The notes below the pieces were generated by a model that was not told the DNA's origin, searched no databases, and saw only the letters and a list, made by a program, of their open reading frames with translations. The translations under genes and the position numbers were made by a program. A DNA stretch of 64,000 bases, from the NCBI RefSeq assembly GCF_017742245.1, contig NZ_JAGHKO010000001.1, positions 372,001 to 436,000 on the forward strand, in the 5' to 3' direction. Below, piece after piece: positions 61,951 to 64,000 of the stretch (position 1 is its first letter; each line of letters opens with the position of its first letter). The DNA comes from Niastella soli (GTDB taxonomy: Bacteria > Bacteroidota > Bacteroidia > Chitinophagales > Chitinophagaceae).

Positions 61951-62334
61951 CTACAAAATGGCTACCGGTCGTTTGTGTTCATCTACCGCAACCAGGGTAA
62001 AGGTGCCTGTTATGGCCCTTTCCCGTTCAAAAGAATACATTTCCTCAATATATATTTCAACCAACACCCGCACACTGCTTTTACCGGTATGAATAACTTT
62101 ACCTATCAACTCAATGATGGTGCCTGCCGGAATTGGCCGGGTAAAATCTATTTTATCTGATGAAACCGTTACCATTCGTTTGCGGGCAAACCGCGTAGCT
62201 GTAATAAATGCCACTTCATCCATTAATGCCATGGCAGTGCCGCCAAATAAAGTATCATAGTGGTTGGTAGTATTGGGAAATACGGCTTTAAATATGCGCG
62301 TTTCAGATTGTTTGATCTTTTCTTCGATTGTCAT
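61951..62334 (-). CDS. Acyl-CoA thioesterase, hotdog fold
   Basis: A 127-residue enzyme. The hotdog pattern NHYDTLFGGTAMALMDEVAFI followed by RMVTVSSDKIDFTRPIPAGTIIELIGKV matches the YciA/BFIT-type short acyl-CoA hydrolases; the catalytic Asp/Glu is D40 or E41 in LMDEV. The substrate chain length cannot be read. A TAGATTTC box lies before the start. It lies upstream (in minus-strand sense) of the region before the MG2 gene. Confidence 0.88.
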   Translation of the reverse strand: MTIEEKIKQSETRIFKAVFPNTTNHYDTLFGGTAMALMDEVAFITATRFARKRMVTVSSDKIDFTRPIPAGTIIELIGKVIHTGKSSVRVLVEIYIEEMYSFERERAITGTFTLVAVDEHKRPVAIL

Positions 62335-62458
62335 GTATATGTGTGATTTGCGAAATCTAAAAACAGTTTCAGGTTACAAGCCCCTGCGATCCCATCTAGT
62401 CGGGGCAGGCTCTGTAACCTGAAACCTGTAACTGAAACTTAAACTAAAAAGGGCCTAT

Positions 62459-64000
62459 TTAGAGTAATGCTGGTTGTTGTACTTTCTCCCTTGCTTCACT
62501 CGCTGCCTGCACCATATTCTTCAATGCAGCAATGGTCTCCGTCCAGCGACGGGTTTTTAACCCACAGTCGGGGTTTACCCATATATTTTTAACCGGTAAT
62601 AAAGCAGCTGCTTTTTCCAGCAGGGAGGTCATTTCCTCTACACCGGGCACCCGTGGTGAGTGTATATCATATACACCGGGCCCAATTTCATTGGGGTATT
62701 TAAACCGGGCAAAGGCTTGTAGCAACTCCATTTGCGAACGGCTGGTTTCAATGGTGATCACATCGGCATCCATTTTAGCAATGTGTTCCATAATGTCATT
62801 GAACTCGCTATAGCACATATGGGTATGAACCTGCGTTTCATCTTTTACCCCGCTGGCCGATAAGCGAAAAGCTTTTACCGCCCATTCCAGGTACGCGGGG
62901 CCATCCTTTTTTCTTAAAGGCAGCCCTTCACGAATAGCCGGCTCATCGATCTGGATCACTTTAATACCTGCTTTTTCCAGGGCCACCACTTCATCCCTTA
63001 TCGCCAGCGCTATTTGAAAAGCCGTTTGCCATCTCGGCTGATCATCGCGCACAAACGACCATTGTAATATGGTTACAGGACCGGTGAGCATTCCTTTCAT
63101 GAGCCTACTGGTTTGCGCCTGCGCAAATGTGCTCCACCGAACGGTCATATCACTAATTCGGCTTACATCACCTGCAATAACGGGGGGCTTTACACAACGG
63201 CTGCCATAACTTTGCACCCAGCCGTTTTTGGTGAACTGGAACCCATCGAGCTGTTCGCCAAAATATTCCACCATATCATTGCGCTCAAACTCGCCATGTA
63301 CCAATACATCGAGGCCAATTTCTTCCTGTACGCGAATGGCGGAGATGGTTGCCTCTTCAATCTCTGATTCGTATTGCTCTTTTGTTAGGTCTCCCTTTTT
63401 CAACTTAGCACGCAACTGGCGGATCTCTTCTGTTTGCGGAAAAGACCCAATGGTAGTCGTGGGGAATAAGGGCAATTGAAATCGTTCCTGCTGTATTTGT
63501 TGACGAACAGTAAAGGCACTCGCCCGGATTGCATCGGTCTCTTTAATAGCAGCCAGCCGGTCTTTTACTGCCTGTTTATGTATGCGGGTAGAATTACGGC
63601 GGTTTTCGATGATGGCAGCATTTTTCTTCAACAAGGCGGAATCACCCGCCACTATTTGTTTTAAGTCGTTTATCTCGTACAGCTTTTGCCTGGCAAAAGC
63701 CATCCAGCTTTTGATATCGGCGTCAAGCGCGGTTTCACCATCCAGGTCAACAGGTGAATGCAATAAGGAGCAGGAAGGTGCCAGCATAAGGCGTTCTTCC
63801 CCAATAACAGCTTTTGCCTTCTCAATCAGGGCAAGTGATTTGCTGTAGTCATTCTTCCAGATATTACGGCCATCCACCACCCCTACTGATAACGACAATT
63901 TAGGTGGCATGGCTTTAACTACTTCATCTACCTGTTGTGGAGACCGTACCAGGTCAATATGCAGAGCACAAACGGGAAGGTTCACGGCCAGACTGGTATT
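62459..64000 (-). CDS. metE: Cobalamin-independent methionine synthase, C-terminal two-thirds (5' end off window)
   Basis: About 513 codons of a ~760-residue enzyme that transfers a methyl group from methyltetrahydropteroyl-triglutamate to homocysteine. It holds the end of the N-terminal barrel and the C-terminal barrel, with [43 protein letters not shown], the zinc ligands in HTHMCYSEF (H and C) and the NPDCGLKTR Cys. The reading frame runs off the right edge, so the start lies outside. A cobalamin-dependent MetH is not visible here. Confidence 0.95.
   Translation of the reverse strand, partial: NTSLAVNLPVCALHIDLVRSPQQVDEVVKAMPPKLSLSVGVVDGRNIWKNDYSKSLALIEKAKAVIGEERLMLAPSCSLLHSPVDLDGETALDADIKSWMAFARQKLYEINDLKQIVAGDSALLKKNAAIIENRRNSTRIHKQAVKDRLAAIKETDAIRASAFTVRQQIQQERFQLPLFPTTTIGSFPQTEEIRQLRAKLKKGDLTKEQYESEIEEATISAIRVQEEIGLDVLVHGEFERNDMVEYFGEQLDGFQFTKNGWVQSYGSRCVKPPVIAGDVSRISDMTVRWSTFAQAQTSRLMKGMLTGPVTILQWSFVRDDQPRWQTAFQIALAIRDEVVALEKAGIKVIQIDEPAIREGLPLRKKDGPAYLEWAVKAFRLSASGVKDETQVHTHMCYSEFNDIMEHIAKMDADVITIETSRSQMELLQAFARFKYPNEIGPGVYDIHSPRVPGVEEMTSLLEKAAALLPVKNIWVNPDCGLKTRRWTETIAALKNMVQAASEAREKVQQPALL

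Overview
The window looks like chromosomal DNA from a Bacteroidota bacterium of the family Chitinophagaceae, perhaps Niastella-like (the genus is an inference from general resemblance). Supporting signs are two secreted proteins with type IX secretion sorting domains (one CHU_C-like, one type A), a eukaryotic-type citrate synthase, PurS as a separate subunit, a LytS/LytTR pair, a MG2 plus TonB-plug surface protein, and several promoters that fit the Bacteroidota form TTTG-N19..21-TAnnTTTG. There is no rRNA, CRISPR array, prophage or intact insertion sequence. One intact tRNA gene is present, tRNA-Ala(GGC).

Layout. 1-8 kb: T9SS-sorted proteins, an aminopeptidase P, an alpha/beta hydrolase and small membrane or exported proteins. 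8-15.5 kb: a CapA-family protein, then a block with a small unknown protein, a NEW3-domain protein with its ABC ATPase and permease, a cation/proton antiporter and Hsp20. This block lies between two 50-bp direct repeats made of the tRNA-Ala terminator and tRNA 3' end. 15.2-15.5 kb: tRNA-Ala with two degenerate copies. 15.7-20.5 kb: small stress or cyclase-like proteins, an ATP-grasp protein, a decayed zeta-type toxin locus and a large TPR protein. 20.5-25.9 kb: an Ohr / hydrolase / DUF1223 operon divergent from a LytS-LytTR two-component pair, then a divergent HxlR-SDR pair with a clear operator. 25.9-29.2 kb: lipoproteins and a small unknown protein, followed by an unusual array of 11-bp repeats.

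29.5-64 kb is mostly housekeeping: citrate synthase, an LptF/G permease, Tgt, a GT2 glycosyltransferase, RsmG, a NarL-type regulator, an M1 peptidase, RsmI, PurS, PssA, a second aminopeptidase P, PEP carboxykinase, a deoxynucleoside kinase, TrpS, GatC, two LolD/MacB-type ATPases, a cobalamin adenosyltransferase, a DUF2795 protein, FabI, RecN, a TPR protein, a zinc-ribbon coiled-coil protein, a Nif3-like protein, a MG2/TonB-plug protein, a thioesterase and the C-terminal two-thirds of MetE, which runs off the right edge.

The most unusual content is non-coding: (i) tRNA-Ala-like copies whose anticodon arm is replaced by a perfect palindrome; (ii) a 116-bp two-fold symmetric array of ten 11-bp units; (iii) a MITE-like insertion and several families of dispersed intergenic repeats; (iv) a promoter-plus-terminator pair that predicts a short RNA of about 85 nt. 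No complete new multi-gene system could be demonstrated. The NEW3-ABC block and the zeta remnant are the closest candidates. All functional calls come from reading the sequence by eye, without database searches.
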